Assembly (NCBI GenBank): GCA_044228045.1 | Contig: JBGAVQ010000161.1 | Location: 1-12,672, forward strand | Length of the DNA: 12,672 nt | Source of the DNA: JAXLVB01 sp044228045 | Lineage (GTDB): Bacteria; Bacteroidota; Bacteroidia; Cytophagales; Spirosomataceae | Direction of reading: 5' to 3' | Shown here: positions 1 through 8,651 of the stretch, in pieces | Position numbering within the stretch: position 1 is the first letter of the stretch | Layout of the letters: every line of letters starts with the position of its first letter | Program-made: the position numbers and the translations under genes | The notes under the pieces: generated by a model | The model's database searches: none | What the model was told of the DNA's origin: nothing | What the model saw: only the letters and a program-made list of their open reading frames with translations

Positions 1-60
1 GATAGTAGGCGATGCAGAGATTCCGCTATCGAAGAAAGATTTTCCAAATTTATCAAACAT
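1..60 (-). CDS. 5' end of an unidentified gene (partial)
   Basis: An ATG at 60-58 opens a reading frame that stays open to the window edge (20 codons, beginning MFDKFGKSFF). An in-frame TAA lies one codon upstream of the ATG, so the frame cannot start earlier. It begins 36 bp after the stop of the preceding sulfatase gene, on the same strand, which suggests co-transcription with the PUL. No hydrophobic signal peptide is visible in the 20 residues, unlike the other enzymes here. I do not recognise the product. By position it could be another PUL enzyme or accessory protein. Confidence 0.5.
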   Translation of the reverse strand, partial: MFDKFGKSFFDSGISASPTI

Positions 61-96
61 GAGTTAATTCTTCCAAAATCTTTTTCTCAGCGCTGG

Positions 97-1617
97 CTAC
101 TTAGAAGTAATAATGTCGTTCAATTTTTGTTCTAATTCTTTCAAAATATCGGGGTTTTCTTCGGCAAGGTTTTTAGTCTCTTTTATGTCTGTTTTGAGGT
201 TAAACAGCCGTTTTTCTACTCGATGACCGCTATCTATTTGTTTGTTTTTCATCCAGTCGGCTCCGTTTGTTTTCGTGGGTTTGATGTACTTCCAATCTCC
301 TTTACGGATGGCATACGTATAGCCTTCTTCCAACAGATACTCCCTTCCTTTATCGGATTTGCCCAGCCACGAATCCATAAAATTTTGGCTATCGGGGGCA
401 TCGCCCGCAGGAATTTCTTGTTTCAAAAATGAAGCCAAAGAAGCGTATAGGTCAATCTGCGATAATAAAGCATTACTTTTTCTGGGCTTTACGGTTCCGT
501 TCCAATAAACGATGGTTGGCATACGATTTCCGCCTTCGTAGATTGAATATTTAGTACCTGTATAAATGCCCGCTGGTTTATGATTTCCAACCATTTCAGC
601 GGCTTTATCGGCGTAGCCATCTTGTAAAATGGGCCCGTTATCGCTCGTGAAAATAATCATCGTGTTTTTATCCAACCCTTCGGCTTTGAGTTTTTTTATT
701 ATTTCGCCCGTACACCAATCCATTTGAGCAATCACATCGCCCCTTGCTCCCATGCTGCTTTTGCCTTGAAATTTTGAATGCGGCAAACGAGGCACATGAA
801 TATCATGGTAAGCATAATACAAGAAAAAGGGTCTGTTTTTATTGTTTTCGATGAATGATGAGGCTTTTTGTGTCAATACGGAAGGGAAGTCTTCGTCGGT
901 CCATAAGGCTTTTTTACCTCCGCTCATGTAACCAATGCGACTAACACCATTGATGATAGCATTTTTGTGCTGTGTGTCGGCATCTACTCTGAGCAAGTCG
1001 GGGTGTTCTGTTCCTATTGGGTAGCCGCCCTCTATTCGTTCGCCGTAACTTACCTTAATGGGATCTTTGGGGTCTAAACCTACAACTTTCTGATTTTCAA
1101 CAAATACGCAAGGCACTCTGTCGCCCGTTGCTGGAATTAAAAAGCTATAATCAAAGCCGATTTCTCGTGGCCCAAGACTGATTTCTTGGTTCCAGTCCAA
1201 GGTACCATTGCCTAAGCCTAAGTGCCATTTTCCGATAACGCCCGTGGTGTAGCCAGCTTTTTTGAGCATACTTGGCAAGGTTCCTTTCTTGGGGTTTATG
1301 AGAAGTGGCGCATCACCTTGCAAAATGGCGGCTTGACTTCTGAAAGCATGACTGCCCGTGAGTAACGAATAGCGAGAAGGAGTACAGGTAGAAGCCGAAC
1401 AATGAGCATCACTAAAATTGATGCCGTTTTTTGCCAGAAAATCAATATTGGGTGTTTTTACACCCACTGCACCGTTTACGCCGATGTCACCATAGCCCAA
1501 ATCATCCACATAAATCAAAATGATATTGGGTTTTTGGAGCGTTGCCTGTGATTTTGCATTATGTATAGAAAAGGTAAGTAATGCGATAAGCAGTGAAAAC
1601 TTTTTCAATGTGTTCAT
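97..1617 (-). CDS. S1-family (formylglycine-dependent) sulfatase, secreted
   Basis: Predicted sulfate-ester hydrolase of the alkaline phosphatase-like fold, 506 aa from the ATG at 1617. An upstream TTG at 1623 is in frame but is less likely. Residues 1-24 form a signal peptide (KK, then a hydrophobic core, ending near AKSQ), so it is exported to the periplasm or cell surface. The metal site starts with D38-D39 in YVDDLGYGD. The formylglycine motif is CTPSR at C78, the cysteine type that needs maturation to formylglycine. GKWHLG gives K130 and H132. H274 lies in YHDIHVP, D326-N327 in TSDNG, and K356 in the GTKYSIYEGG segment. All expected catalytic positions are therefore present and the length is normal. 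The HDIH segment differs from the usual NAPH form, so its subfamily probably differs from the other two sulfatases. It follows another sulfatase by 110 bp. Substrate unknown: it probably removes sulfate from the oligosaccharide imported by the SusC/SusD pair. Confidence 0.93.
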   Translation of the reverse strand: MNTLKKFSLLIALLTFSIHNAKSQATLQKPNIILIYVDDLGYGDIGVNGAVGVKTPNIDFLAKNGINFSDAHCSASTCTPSRYSLLTGSHAFRSQAAILQGDAPLLINPKKGTLPSMLKKAGYTTGVIGKWHLGLGNGTLDWNQEISLGPREIGFDYSFLIPATGDRVPCVFVENQKVVGLDPKDPIKVSYGERIEGGYPIGTEHPDLLRVDADTQHKNAIINGVSRIGYMSGGKKALWTDEDFPSVLTQKASSFIENNKNRPFFLYYAYHDIHVPRLPHSKFQGKSSMGARGDVIAQMDWCTGEIIKKLKAEGLDKNTMIIFTSDNGPILQDGYADKAAEMVGNHKPAGIYTGTKYSIYEGGNRMPTIVYWNGTVKPRKSNALLSQIDLYASLASFLKQEIPAGDAPDSQNFMDSWLGKSDKGREYLLEEGYTYAIRKGDWKYIKPTKTNGADWMKNKQIDSGHRVEKRLFNLKTDIKETKNLAEENPDILKELEQKLNDIITSK

Positions 1618-1727
1618 TATCAAAAAATTAAACAGTTAGAAGATCGAATGTGCTAAAATTGGTTCCGTCAGACCGTTTGTTGGTTCCTGTGCTGTCGGTT
1701 GTTTCTTACATAGACACAGCACTCTAA

Positions 1728-3323
1728 TTAATCTTTGGTAGTTTTACTTTTCCACCAATTTGCGTTGGGTTTGTAGTCTGTCCTCAGAAAATTGAGCCTT
1801 TCTTGTTCAAGTTTTGGCATCAATACCTCTACATTGTTTTGGTGTTTTTTATGAGCCAATTCAACGTTAAACTCAGGGTCTGAAACAGGATACTTAGCAT
1901 TTACGCTTTTTAGCCAATTGAGCAGTTTTGTATTCAGCCTTTGTGTTTCCTTAGGATTTTTTGAAGCCAAATCGGTTTGTTCGTAGGGGTCTTTGACTAA
2001 ATCGTAAAGCTCGTCATGCCCATCCTCCCAATAATGAATTAGTTTCAAATTTTTATGCCTGATGGTAGCGTTGGGCTGGCCTCCTTGATTTCCATAATGC
2101 GGATAATGCCAATACAATTCTCTGTCTTTGAGTGCTTTACCTTCAAACAATGGCTTCAAGCTAACACCGTCTGTGTGTTGTTTTGGCAACAGTGGAATAT
2201 GGGCAAAATCTAAAAGAGTTGGAAAGAAATCGGCACCAGTTGCTGGAAAATCAATTTGCTTGACGGGCTTTTTCAACCACGGGATTTTAATAAAGTACGG
2301 TTCTCTAATGCCCCCTTCCCATTGATAGCCTTTACCCCCTCGAAGCGGTAAATTGGAGGTTGAAAAAGCATCGCCTGACGAAACGCCGCCGTTGTCGGAT
2401 GTGAAAATGATGATGGTATTTTCTTCCAAATTCAAGCGTTTCAAGGTATTCAACACTTCACCTACGGCATCGTCCATGCTTTCTACCAAACCCCCATATA
2501 CAGGATTGTCCTGCACTCGCCGAATGGGTAAATCTTTTTCCATCAGGTAGCCGCTTTGAGCAAGTCCATTTTTCTCGGCTTTATCACGGTACTTTTTCCA
2601 TTTTTCTTCGGTAGTTTGAATAGGCCCATGAACCGCATAAAATGATAAAAAGGCAAAGAATGGCGTATCTTTTTGTTGTTCGATAAAAGCCGAAGTCTCT
2701 TTGGCCAGCCGCATTTCGAGGTTTTCGCCGTCTTTGAGATTGGGTAATGAAGGGTTTTCCCAGGGAGAAAAATAACCGCCTTTGGGGCTGCCCACTTCCC
2801 AACCACCTTTGTTGATGTCAAAACCGTGATCTTCTGGGTAGCTTCCTTTTTCGCCGAGATGCCATTTTCCTGCAAAAAAAGTTTTGTACCCATTGGCTTT
2901 CATAACTTCGGGCAAGAGTACATCAGCTTTGGGTAGCTCTTGGGTGTACTCGGCAGGTAAAAGTTTATTAAACCGATTTTCTGTCCGCCATGCCGTACCC
3001 GATTTTGCTCCAATCCAATCGGTGATGCCATGCCGTGCTGTAAATTGACCAGTCATTATACTTGCCCTCGACGGGCTACACACCGCACTGCACGCATAGC
3101 CTTGTGTGAAAACAGTTCCTTCCTTGGCAATTCTATCCACATTTGGGGTTTCATAAAATTTGCTTCCTGTGCAACTCAAATCGTTTAGCCCCAAGTCATC
3201 CACGAGAATAAAAACAACATTTGGTTTTTTGGGTATTGAGGCATTACTATTTTGAGCTTTTACCTGTGGGATGAAGGCCAAAAGCACCGCCAATGTGAAT
3301 AAAAGCATCGATTTTTTTAACAT
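1728..3323 (-). CDS. S1-family sulfatase, secreted
   Basis: Predicted formylglycine-dependent sulfatase, 531 aa from the ATG at 3323. The open frame extends to an ATG at 3401, but the extra 26 codons lie inside a hairpin with a T-run. The 3323 start also gives a clean signal peptide (MLKKSMLLF... ending near VKAQ), so I prefer it. Numbered from that start: metal-binding D42-D43 in LVDDLGLND, formylglycine motif CSPSR at C82, K153 and H155 in GKWHLG, H232 in YAVHGP, D310-N311 in TSDNGG, and K331 in RGGKGYQWEGG. The C-terminal subdomain carries the usual DELYDLVKDPYEQ segment. The length and catalytic set are complete. It is the first enzyme gene after susD, 127 bp away, and is followed by a second sulfatase. 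Overall motif spacing resembles exo-acting S1 sulfatases found in Bacteroidota PULs, but I cannot assign the SulfAtlas subfamily or sulfate position by eye. Confidence 0.93.
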   Translation of the reverse strand: MLKKSMLLFTLAVLLAFIPQVKAQNSNASIPKKPNVVFILVDDLGLNDLSCTGSKFYETPNVDRIAKEGTVFTQGYACSAVCSPSRASIMTGQFTARHGITDWIGAKSGTAWRTENRFNKLLPAEYTQELPKADVLLPEVMKANGYKTFFAGKWHLGEKGSYPEDHGFDINKGGWEVGSPKGGYFSPWENPSLPNLKDGENLEMRLAKETSAFIEQQKDTPFFAFLSFYAVHGPIQTTEEKWKKYRDKAEKNGLAQSGYLMEKDLPIRRVQDNPVYGGLVESMDDAVGEVLNTLKRLNLEENTIIIFTSDNGGVSSGDAFSTSNLPLRGGKGYQWEGGIREPYFIKIPWLKKPVKQIDFPATGADFFPTLLDFAHIPLLPKQHTDGVSLKPLFEGKALKDRELYWHYPHYGNQGGQPNATIRHKNLKLIHYWEDGHDELYDLVKDPYEQTDLASKNPKETQRLNTKLLNWLKSVNAKYPVSDPEFNVELAHKKHQNNVEVLMPKLEQERLNFLRTDYKPNANWWKSKTTKD

Positions 3324-3357
3324 TCTCAATATGAAGTATTTATCAGGCTTAATAAGC

Positions 3358-3416
3358 AAAAAAACAGACCCTGAAAAAGATATATTGAAGGTTGAGTTCA
3401 TTTTTCAAGGTCTGTT
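3358..3416 (-). terminator. Intrinsic terminator or attenuator hairpin between susD and sulfatase
   Basis: On the minus strand, the arm at 3416-3401 (AACAGACCTTGAAAAA) pairs with 3378-3363 (TTTTTCAGGGTCTGTT) over 16 bp, with one G-U wobble as the only imperfection and a 22-nt loop. The second arm runs straight into a T-run that continues to 3358, giving seven T in total. This is the classical shape of a rho-independent terminator reading in the direction of the operon. It begins 35 bp after the susD stop codon. It may lower transcription into the sulfatases relative to susCD, or it may protect the 3' end of the susCD mRNA. Its position also argues against the upstream start of the sulfatase gene. 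Confidence 0.75.
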
Positions 3417-3450
3417 GTGTTGATGAAGTGTCTTTTTTAGGTTTGAAAAC

Positions 3451-5004
3451 TTACAGCCATTCAGGATGCTGAACCAACTCAGGATTCACGTCAATTTCAC
3501 GCTGAGGTATGGGCCATACATTATGCCTTGGAGCGGTAAAAATACGATTTTCGATGGCAGGAGCTTGTACTTTATCCACTTTCATGTAGTTATCTACTGC
3601 TCTTTCTTTTAAGATGCCCCAGCGTTTGAGGTCATAAAAACGCAACCCTTCAAAGGCGGTTTCTATCCTTCTTTCGTGTCTTACAATGTCAATTAGTTGT
3701 TGCTTGGTTAAACCTGTACCTTCTACGGCTTCTACTTTGGGCATACCAGCTCTGGTACGCACTTGATTCACTAAATCACGCACGGCTTGCTCGGTGTAGC
3801 TTCCAGATTCCAGCAGGGCTTCGGCTCTTGTGAGCAACACTTCGGCATACCTCAGCACATAAAAATCTTGGCCATTATCAAAAGCATTGGTAGAGTTGGT
3901 GGCACTTTCGTCGGCCCATTTTCTAAGTCGAAAAGTGGTTGGGGTAAGGTTTGCTGGCAATATTGCCGCCCCTCTAAAAAGCGACGTTGTGGTCACTAAG
4001 GTAGCATCAAAACGAGGATCTCTATTGAGATGTTTGCTCTTGGCGTTGTATAATGGTGATTTTGTGATGGGCAGTCCGTCTGTGCAATAATAATCATCCG
4101 CCAGATTAGGGAGGGCTACGGTATGCACTTGGGGGGCGGCTGGAAAATAGCCGTTGAAAATAGCCCCAACTCCTGCCGCAAGACCAGGCCCTGCATATTG
4201 CACCGCAAAAATAACGTCTTTGCTTGTTTCTCCCGTTATTTTGAACAAAGCAGGATAAGTGGTTGATAGATTATACGCATTTAGACTAATCACTTTTTGA
4301 GCAGTTTCGGCAGCCTCCAAATATCTGTTGGTATAAAGGTAAAATCTGGCAAGCAAAGCAAGTGCGGCTCCTTTTGATACACGCCCTGTTGGTACTGTTA
4401 CTGATAGCTCATTGCCCGCTGTGATGGCGTTTAACTCACTGATTACGAAGTCAACTAACTCCTTATTGGTATTTTTGGGTACTTTGGCATCGGCTAAGGT
4501 TTGAGGAGCAGTAATCAAGGGAGCGTCACGATAACACATCGCCAAGTGATGATACGCCAAAGCTCGTAAAAACCGAACTTCTGCTTTCATCGTATTACGA
4601 TTTGCTTCTGAAACCGCCGTTACTCGGTCCACATTTGCCAAAAAATCGTTGCTTCGTTGAATCATCTTGTAGCAAGCTGTCCAAAAACTATTAACAAGTC
4701 CTTCGGTGGCAGAATGGTCTCCTCGGGCTAAGGATGCCCCGTTGATAAAATTATAACCACAGTAACCGTTGTCGGTGATGAAGTCTAATCGGTAAACGCC
4801 CGCATTTTGTCCGCTTGAATTTCCGTTATAGAAATCAACGGATTGCAATTGAGAAAATACGCCCGCAAATGCTTTATCAACATCACTTGACGTTTTCCAA
4901 AAGGTATCGCTTGCCAGGGCGTTTGGGTTGGTTTCGTTGAGAAAGTCCTCAGAACATCCTGCCAAAACGAACATAGTTAGAAAGAGTATAGCTATTTTTT
5001 TCAT
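3451..5004 (-). CDS. susD: SusD/RagB-family glycan-binding outer-membrane lipoprotein
   Basis: Surface lipoprotein that binds the glycan and forms the lid of the SusC transporter; 517 aa, normal for the family. The signal peptide ends in a lipobox (VLAGC, lipidated C17) followed by SED, acidic residues like the export signal that sends Bacteroidota lipoproteins to the cell surface. The N-terminal SusD-like helical (TPR) region covers about residues 20-230, including the AEVRFLRALAYHHLAMCY helix at about 141-158. The C-terminal RagB/SusD domain covers about 260-517, with the typical RYAEVLLTRAEAL (385-397) and HERRIETAFEGLRFYDLKRW (443-462) segments. It starts 32 bp after the stop of susC and is almost certainly co-transcribed with it. 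A strong hairpin with a T-run follows its stop codon. The ligand cannot be read from the sequence. By neighbours it should be a sulfated glycan. Confidence 0.95.
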   Translation of the reverse strand: MKKIAILFLTMFVLAGCSEDFLNETNPNALASDTFWKTSSDVDKAFAGVFSQLQSVDFYNGNSSGQNAGVYRLDFITDNGYCGYNFINGASLARGDHSATEGLVNSFWTACYKMIQRSNDFLANVDRVTAVSEANRNTMKAEVRFLRALAYHHLAMCYRDAPLITAPQTLADAKVPKNTNKELVDFVISELNAITAGNELSVTVPTGRVSKGAALALLARFYLYTNRYLEAAETAQKVISLNAYNLSTTYPALFKITGETSKDVIFAVQYAGPGLAAGVGAIFNGYFPAAPQVHTVALPNLADDYYCTDGLPITKSPLYNAKSKHLNRDPRFDATLVTTTSLFRGAAILPANLTPTTFRLRKWADESATNSTNAFDNGQDFYVLRYAEVLLTRAEALLESGSYTEQAVRDLVNQVRTRAGMPKVEAVEGTGLTKQQLIDIVRHERRIETAFEGLRFYDLKRWGILKERAVDNYMKVDKVQAPAIENRIFTAPRHNVWPIPQREIDVNPELVQHPEWL

Positions 5005-5036
5005 TGTTGTTTGTAGAAAAACGGTTTAATTCATTG

Positions 5037-8000
5037 TTAGAAAGTAGCAGATAGCCCAAATGACAAACTCTTGGTATTCAGATAATCAAGGCTTCTAACG
5101 TCATTGTCAGACTTTTCCACGTCATAATCTTTGTTTTGACTAAACGTAAGAAGATTTACACCATTGAAATAGACCCTAAGGTTTGAAATGCCAACCGAGC
5201 CTAACAATTTTTTAGGTACAGTGTAACCAATTTCAAGGTTTTTAAGCCTCAAATAAGAGGCATCTTGAAGCCTGAAAGTAGAGAAGGAGTTATTGTTGGT
5301 TGGGTTACCCCATCGAGGCAAATCTCCATTGGGGTTGTTTACCGTCCAGCGGTCGTTCCAAATCACTAACTTCTGTGCCCGAACAAGCATATTGGCATCA
5401 TCAGCATAGTACCTTTGAATACCAGACACGCCCTGAAAAAAGGAGGAAACATCAAAACCGACATATTTCAGACCTACATTGATACCATAAGTAAGTTTAG
5501 GGAACGGATTACCAATGATAATCCTATCGGCGGTTGTAACATCGCCATTGCCGTCTATATCGGTGTATTTAATGTCACCTATCCGAGGGGTACTGCCAAA
5601 CTGTTTTGCACTGGCTCCTACTTGGTCTTGGGTTCTGAAAAGCCCTTCTGAAATGTATCCAAAATATGAGTTTATGGGGCTACCCACCTGATTGATGGTG
5701 TTGCCCGTAATCCAGTTTTCTCTCCCTGCGGTACTTTTTATGGTGTTCGTAATCATGGCTCCATTTACGGAAATGTCGTATTCAAATTTCCCGATTTTGT
5801 TTACATGATTTATCAATAACTCAACCCCTTTGTTATTTACAATCCCTGCATTTTGGTTGGGTGCATTTAAGCCACCAAGTGTGTTCGGGATAGGCAGTTG
5901 CACTAAAATATTGGAGGTGTTTTTGTCAAAAACATCGGCCTCAATTCTCACTTTACGGTTAAATAGTTCAAGATCAAGCCCGAGGTTTGTCTGTGTGGTT
6001 GTTTCCCACTGAATCATGTCATTAGCCAAAGAATTAATGGCAGCACCTTGTACTAAGACATTGTTGAAAAGATAATTTTGACCCAACGCATAGTTTTGAG
6101 TGAATGAATAATTGCCAATTTCTTGATTACCTAATTGTCCCCAACTGGCTCTCAATTTTAAAAAGTCAACTACGTTGGTGAATTTTTCAAAAAATGGCTC
6201 ATTGGAGATGATCCAACCTGCCGATGCCGAAGGAAATATAGGATACTGCTGCGAAGCTGGCAAGCGAGAGGTTCCGTCCATTCGGGCGTTCAACTCCAAC
6301 AGGTATTTGTCATTGAATGTGTAGTTGATTCTACCCAAAAATGATTGCAGTGATAGGGCTGAGGCACTTCCGCCATTAGATGGCAGTTCGGCACTTGCTC
6401 CAAGCACGGTAATATCATTGCTTGGCAGGTTACGCACCGAGGCATTAAAAGACTTTGTTTCGTCGTGTTGGGCAGTTTGTCCTATCAAGACTTTGAAGTC
6501 ATGTTTTTTATTAAATACTCTTTCATAACGCAAAAGGTTTTCAACAAGATACCTCGTAAAAACCGTTGAACTGTTGCTTGACGAGCTAACACTTGGCGTA
6601 GCGTTTAACAGAGTGCCATCGGGGCGAAAACTATAAGTAGAAGGTGAAAAGGCATAATTTAACCCTGAATTGTAAACATACCCAAAGCTCGAAGTGAAAC
6701 TGAAATTTTTGAGAAATTTAACTTGGGCGAAAACTTTGCTATCTAAACGATAATTATCGGTATTGTTCTGTTGCTCATAAAGAGACTTCAAAGGGTTCTT
6801 GATTTGAGTCAAAGTTGTTCCGTCAAATAAGCCAAATTCACCAAAACTGTATCGAGGCGTAACAGTAGGTCGGGTAAAGCCACTAATCACACGGTTGATG
6901 CCATTGTCGCCGTCGTCGTTTTGATTGGCGGCGGCAATTGGCTCATTGATGCCTTGTTTAAGTCCACGTAGGTTGATACCAAAACTTACATTATTTGAAA
7001 TCTTTCCGTCCAAATTTGCCCTCACCTGTATTCTTTTGGAGTTCGTATTCACCATGATGCCTTTTTGGTCGAGGTATTCCAACGAAACTAAGTATTTGGT
7101 TGCTTCGGTACCGCCCGATGCCGACAAAAACTGCATATTCAAGGGAGCAGGTTTATAGACTTCATCAAACCAGTCCACATTCGCAAAATTATCGGGGTCT
7201 GACTGGTCTTTGATTTTTTGAATCATTGCATCAGTATAAACCGGAGCAGCCCCTGTTTCGACCAAAAAATCGTTGTAGGCAGTTGCCCATTGTACGCCAT
7301 CCATGTACCTTGGTTTTACAAGCGGCTTTTGTACCGAATAAGTAGCTCGGTATTGGATTTTGGCTTTGCCAGCCACCCCTCTTTTTGTTGTGACTAAAAT
7401 AACACCGTTTGCCGCCCTAACACCATAAATAGAAGCAGAAGCCGCATCTTTCAATACCGAAACATTTTCAATATCATCTACTGATATATCGCCTAATGCC
7501 CCCACTTCGTTGGGTACACCGTCTATAATAACCAGTGGGCTATTGTTGCCAAATGTACCGATGCCTCTGATTCTGATTTGAGGGTCGTTTTTGCCAGGCT
7601 GCCCCGTAAACGAACTGACAGTTACGCCTGCCATGCGGCCTTGTAAAGCGGTGGCGGCATTGGATATGGGCAAGCCATCAATGTCATTCATTTTTACTGA
7701 AGATACCGCTCCCGTTAAATTGGCTTTTTTGGTGGTACTATAAGCTACTACCACTACTTCGTTGAGGGTTTTGCTATCTACTTGCAGTGATATATCCAGC
7801 GTGGTTTTATTGCCGACCATCACTTCTTGTGAGATATAGCCAACAAAACTAAATACCAATACGGCGTTTTCGTTGGGGACATTCAACGAATACTCACCGT
7901 TTGCATTGGTGGTGATGCCAAGCGTTGTACCCTTTATGGAGACATTAACGCCTGGTAGTTTTTCGCCTTTTTCGTCGGCAACTGTACCTTTCACAACGAA

Positions 8001-8429
8001 AGCTTGAACTTGCCCCATTTCCATTGCCGAGTTATCAGGCGTTTCTTCGATACTTTTTGCCTGCTCTTTTTCAGCTACCAAAACAATTTGTCCATTGATT
8101 ACCCGATAACCAATTTGAGAAGGTGCGAGTAGCTTTTCTAAAACAACAGACAGCTTCATCTTATCGGCATTGATGCTGACTTTGTTTTTCAAATTGATGC
8201 GACTCGTGTACACAAACTTCACTTGTGTTTGCCCTTGAAGGCTTTGAATCGCTTCTTTCAATGACACATTGACCATTTTTACCGATACTTCTTTGTCCAG
8301 TATGGCTTGGGCAATGGTGGTGTGTGCATAACTGAAACTTATTATCACAAACGAGGCGATAAATTGAATCAAACTGATACGCATGACTTTTTGCCAGTTT
8401 ACAGATTGTGTAATCGTGATTTTTTTCAT
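5037..8429 (-). CDS. susC: SusC/RagA-family TonB-dependent transporter with STN signalling domain
   Basis: Outer-membrane, TonB-energised importer of oligosaccharides, 1130 aa. Domains in order: signal peptide (about 1-41, ending TTIAQ); STN secretin/TonB short N-terminal domain (about 45-120, from LDKEVSVKMVNVSLKEAI to INGQIVLVAE); carboxypeptidase D regulatory-like beta-sandwich (about 146-216, VKGTVADEKGEKLPGV to the FVGY strand); TonB box region (LNEVVVVAY, 222-230); plug domain (about 233-350, with LQGRMAGV, IRIRGIGT and PLVIIDGVP); then a 22-strand barrel ending in the aromatic C-terminus SATF. The STN domain is the part that, in transducer-type transporters such as FecA, passes the substrate signal to a FecR anti-sigma factor. 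A FecR gene lies immediately upstream, so this is probably both receptor and importer. It is preceded by a 222-bp intergenic leader, so it probably has its own promoter, and is followed 32 bp later by susD. Confidence 0.96.
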   Translation of the reverse strand: MKKITITQSVNWQKVMRISLIQFIASFVIISFSYAHTTIAQAILDKEVSVKMVNVSLKEAIQSLQGQTQVKFVYTSRINLKNKVSINADKMKLSVVLEKLLAPSQIGYRVINGQIVLVAEKEQAKSIEETPDNSAMEMGQVQAFVVKGTVADEKGEKLPGVNVSIKGTTLGITTNANGEYSLNVPNENAVLVFSFVGYISQEVMVGNKTTLDISLQVDSKTLNEVVVVAYSTTKKANLTGAVSSVKMNDIDGLPISNAATALQGRMAGVTVSSFTGQPGKNDPQIRIRGIGTFGNNSPLVIIDGVPNEVGALGDISVDDIENVSVLKDAASASIYGVRAANGVILVTTKRGVAGKAKIQYRATYSVQKPLVKPRYMDGVQWATAYNDFLVETGAAPVYTDAMIQKIKDQSDPDNFANVDWFDEVYKPAPLNMQFLSASGGTEATKYLVSLEYLDQKGIMVNTNSKRIQVRANLDGKISNNVSFGINLRGLKQGINEPIAAANQNDDGDNGINRVISGFTRPTVTPRYSFGEFGLFDGTTLTQIKNPLKSLYEQQNNTDNYRLDSKVFAQVKFLKNFSFTSSFGYVYNSGLNYAFSPSTYSFRPDGTLLNATPSVSSSSNSSTVFTRYLVENLLRYERVFNKKHDFKVLIGQTAQHDETKSFNASVRNLPSNDITVLGASAELPSNGGSASALSLQSFLGRINYTFNDKYLLELNARMDGTSRLPASQQYPIFPSASAGWIISNEPFFEKFTNVVDFLKLRASWGQLGNQEIGNYSFTQNYALGQNYLFNNVLVQGAAINSLANDMIQWETTTQTNLGLDLELFNRKVRIEADVFDKNTSNILVQLPIPNTLGGLNAPNQNAGIVNNKGVELLINHVNKIGKFEYDISVNGAMITNTIKSTAGRENWITGNTINQVGSPINSYFGYISEGLFRTQDQVGASAKQFGSTPRIGDIKYTDIDGNGDVTTADRIIIGNPFPKLTYGINVGLKYVGFDVSSFFQGVSGIQRYYADDANMLVRAQKLVIWNDRWTVNNPNGDLPRWGNPTNNNSFSTFRLQDASYLRLKNLEIGYTVPKKLLGSVGISNLRVYFNGVNLLTFSQNKDYDVEKSDNDVRSLDYLNTKSLSFGLSATF

Positions 8430-8651
8430 TAGTTTTAGGTCTAAATTTTAATAAATAAGAGCCAGTGCTATGATACAGTGACATGTACCGTAGTTCCGAT
8501 TAGGCTTGAAAACTTAAAATTGTGTGAGTTAGTGGGTAGGCGTGGTGACACACGCCTGCTTTTTTTAGAAAGGTGGTTTATGATTTAGAAATACTTTCTA
8601 AGTACAAGTCAATCATGGAATACTCATACCCTTAGTTGGTATTAAAAATAA
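8430..8651 (-). promoter_or_regulatory. Intergenic leader of susC, likely promoter region
   Basis: These 222 bp between the fecR-like stop and the susC start hold no convincing gene. Its length, compared with 32-36 bp inside the sigma/FecR and SusC/SusD pairs, makes it the likely site of the susC promoter, possibly one read by the adjacent ECF sigma factor. I could not find a clean Bacteroidota housekeeping promoter (a TTG element with a TAnnTTTG box at proper spacing). That absence is compatible with an ECF-type promoter but does not prove one. The region contains the hairpin at 8538-8557. Confidence 0.45.
8538..8566 (+). terminator. GC-rich hairpin with T-run on the plus strand, in the susC leader
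   Basis: AGGCGTG (8538-8544) pairs perfectly with CACGCCT (8551-8557) around a 6-nt loop. On the plus strand a T-run (8560-8566) follows two bases later, as in an intrinsic terminator. No plus-strand gene was found that it could end. Read on the minus strand it would be a stable hairpin in the susC 5' leader, preceded by an A-run and lacking a downstream T-run. It could be a leader structure, a block against antisense transcription, or chance. Confidence 0.4.

Noticed and set aside
1689..1722. Inverted repeat GTGCTGT / ACAGCAC in the gap between the two sulfatases
   Set aside because: Only 7 bp with a 20-nt loop and no T-run. It could easily occur by chance, so it is not listed as a terminator.
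2543..2893. Alternative minus-strand frame within the 1728-3323 sulfatase
   Set aside because: It is a shifted-frame shadow of the intact sulfatase and shows no family features of its own.
3324..3401. Longer start of the sulfatase gene (ATG at 3401), adding 26 residues
   Set aside because: The added residues precede a clean signal peptide, are not signal-like themselves, and are encoded by the arm and loop of the hairpin with T-run.
8161..8484. A 107-codon minus-strand frame overlapping the start of susC
   Set aside because: It overlaps the well-supported susC signal peptide and STN domain in another frame and has no recognisable domain.
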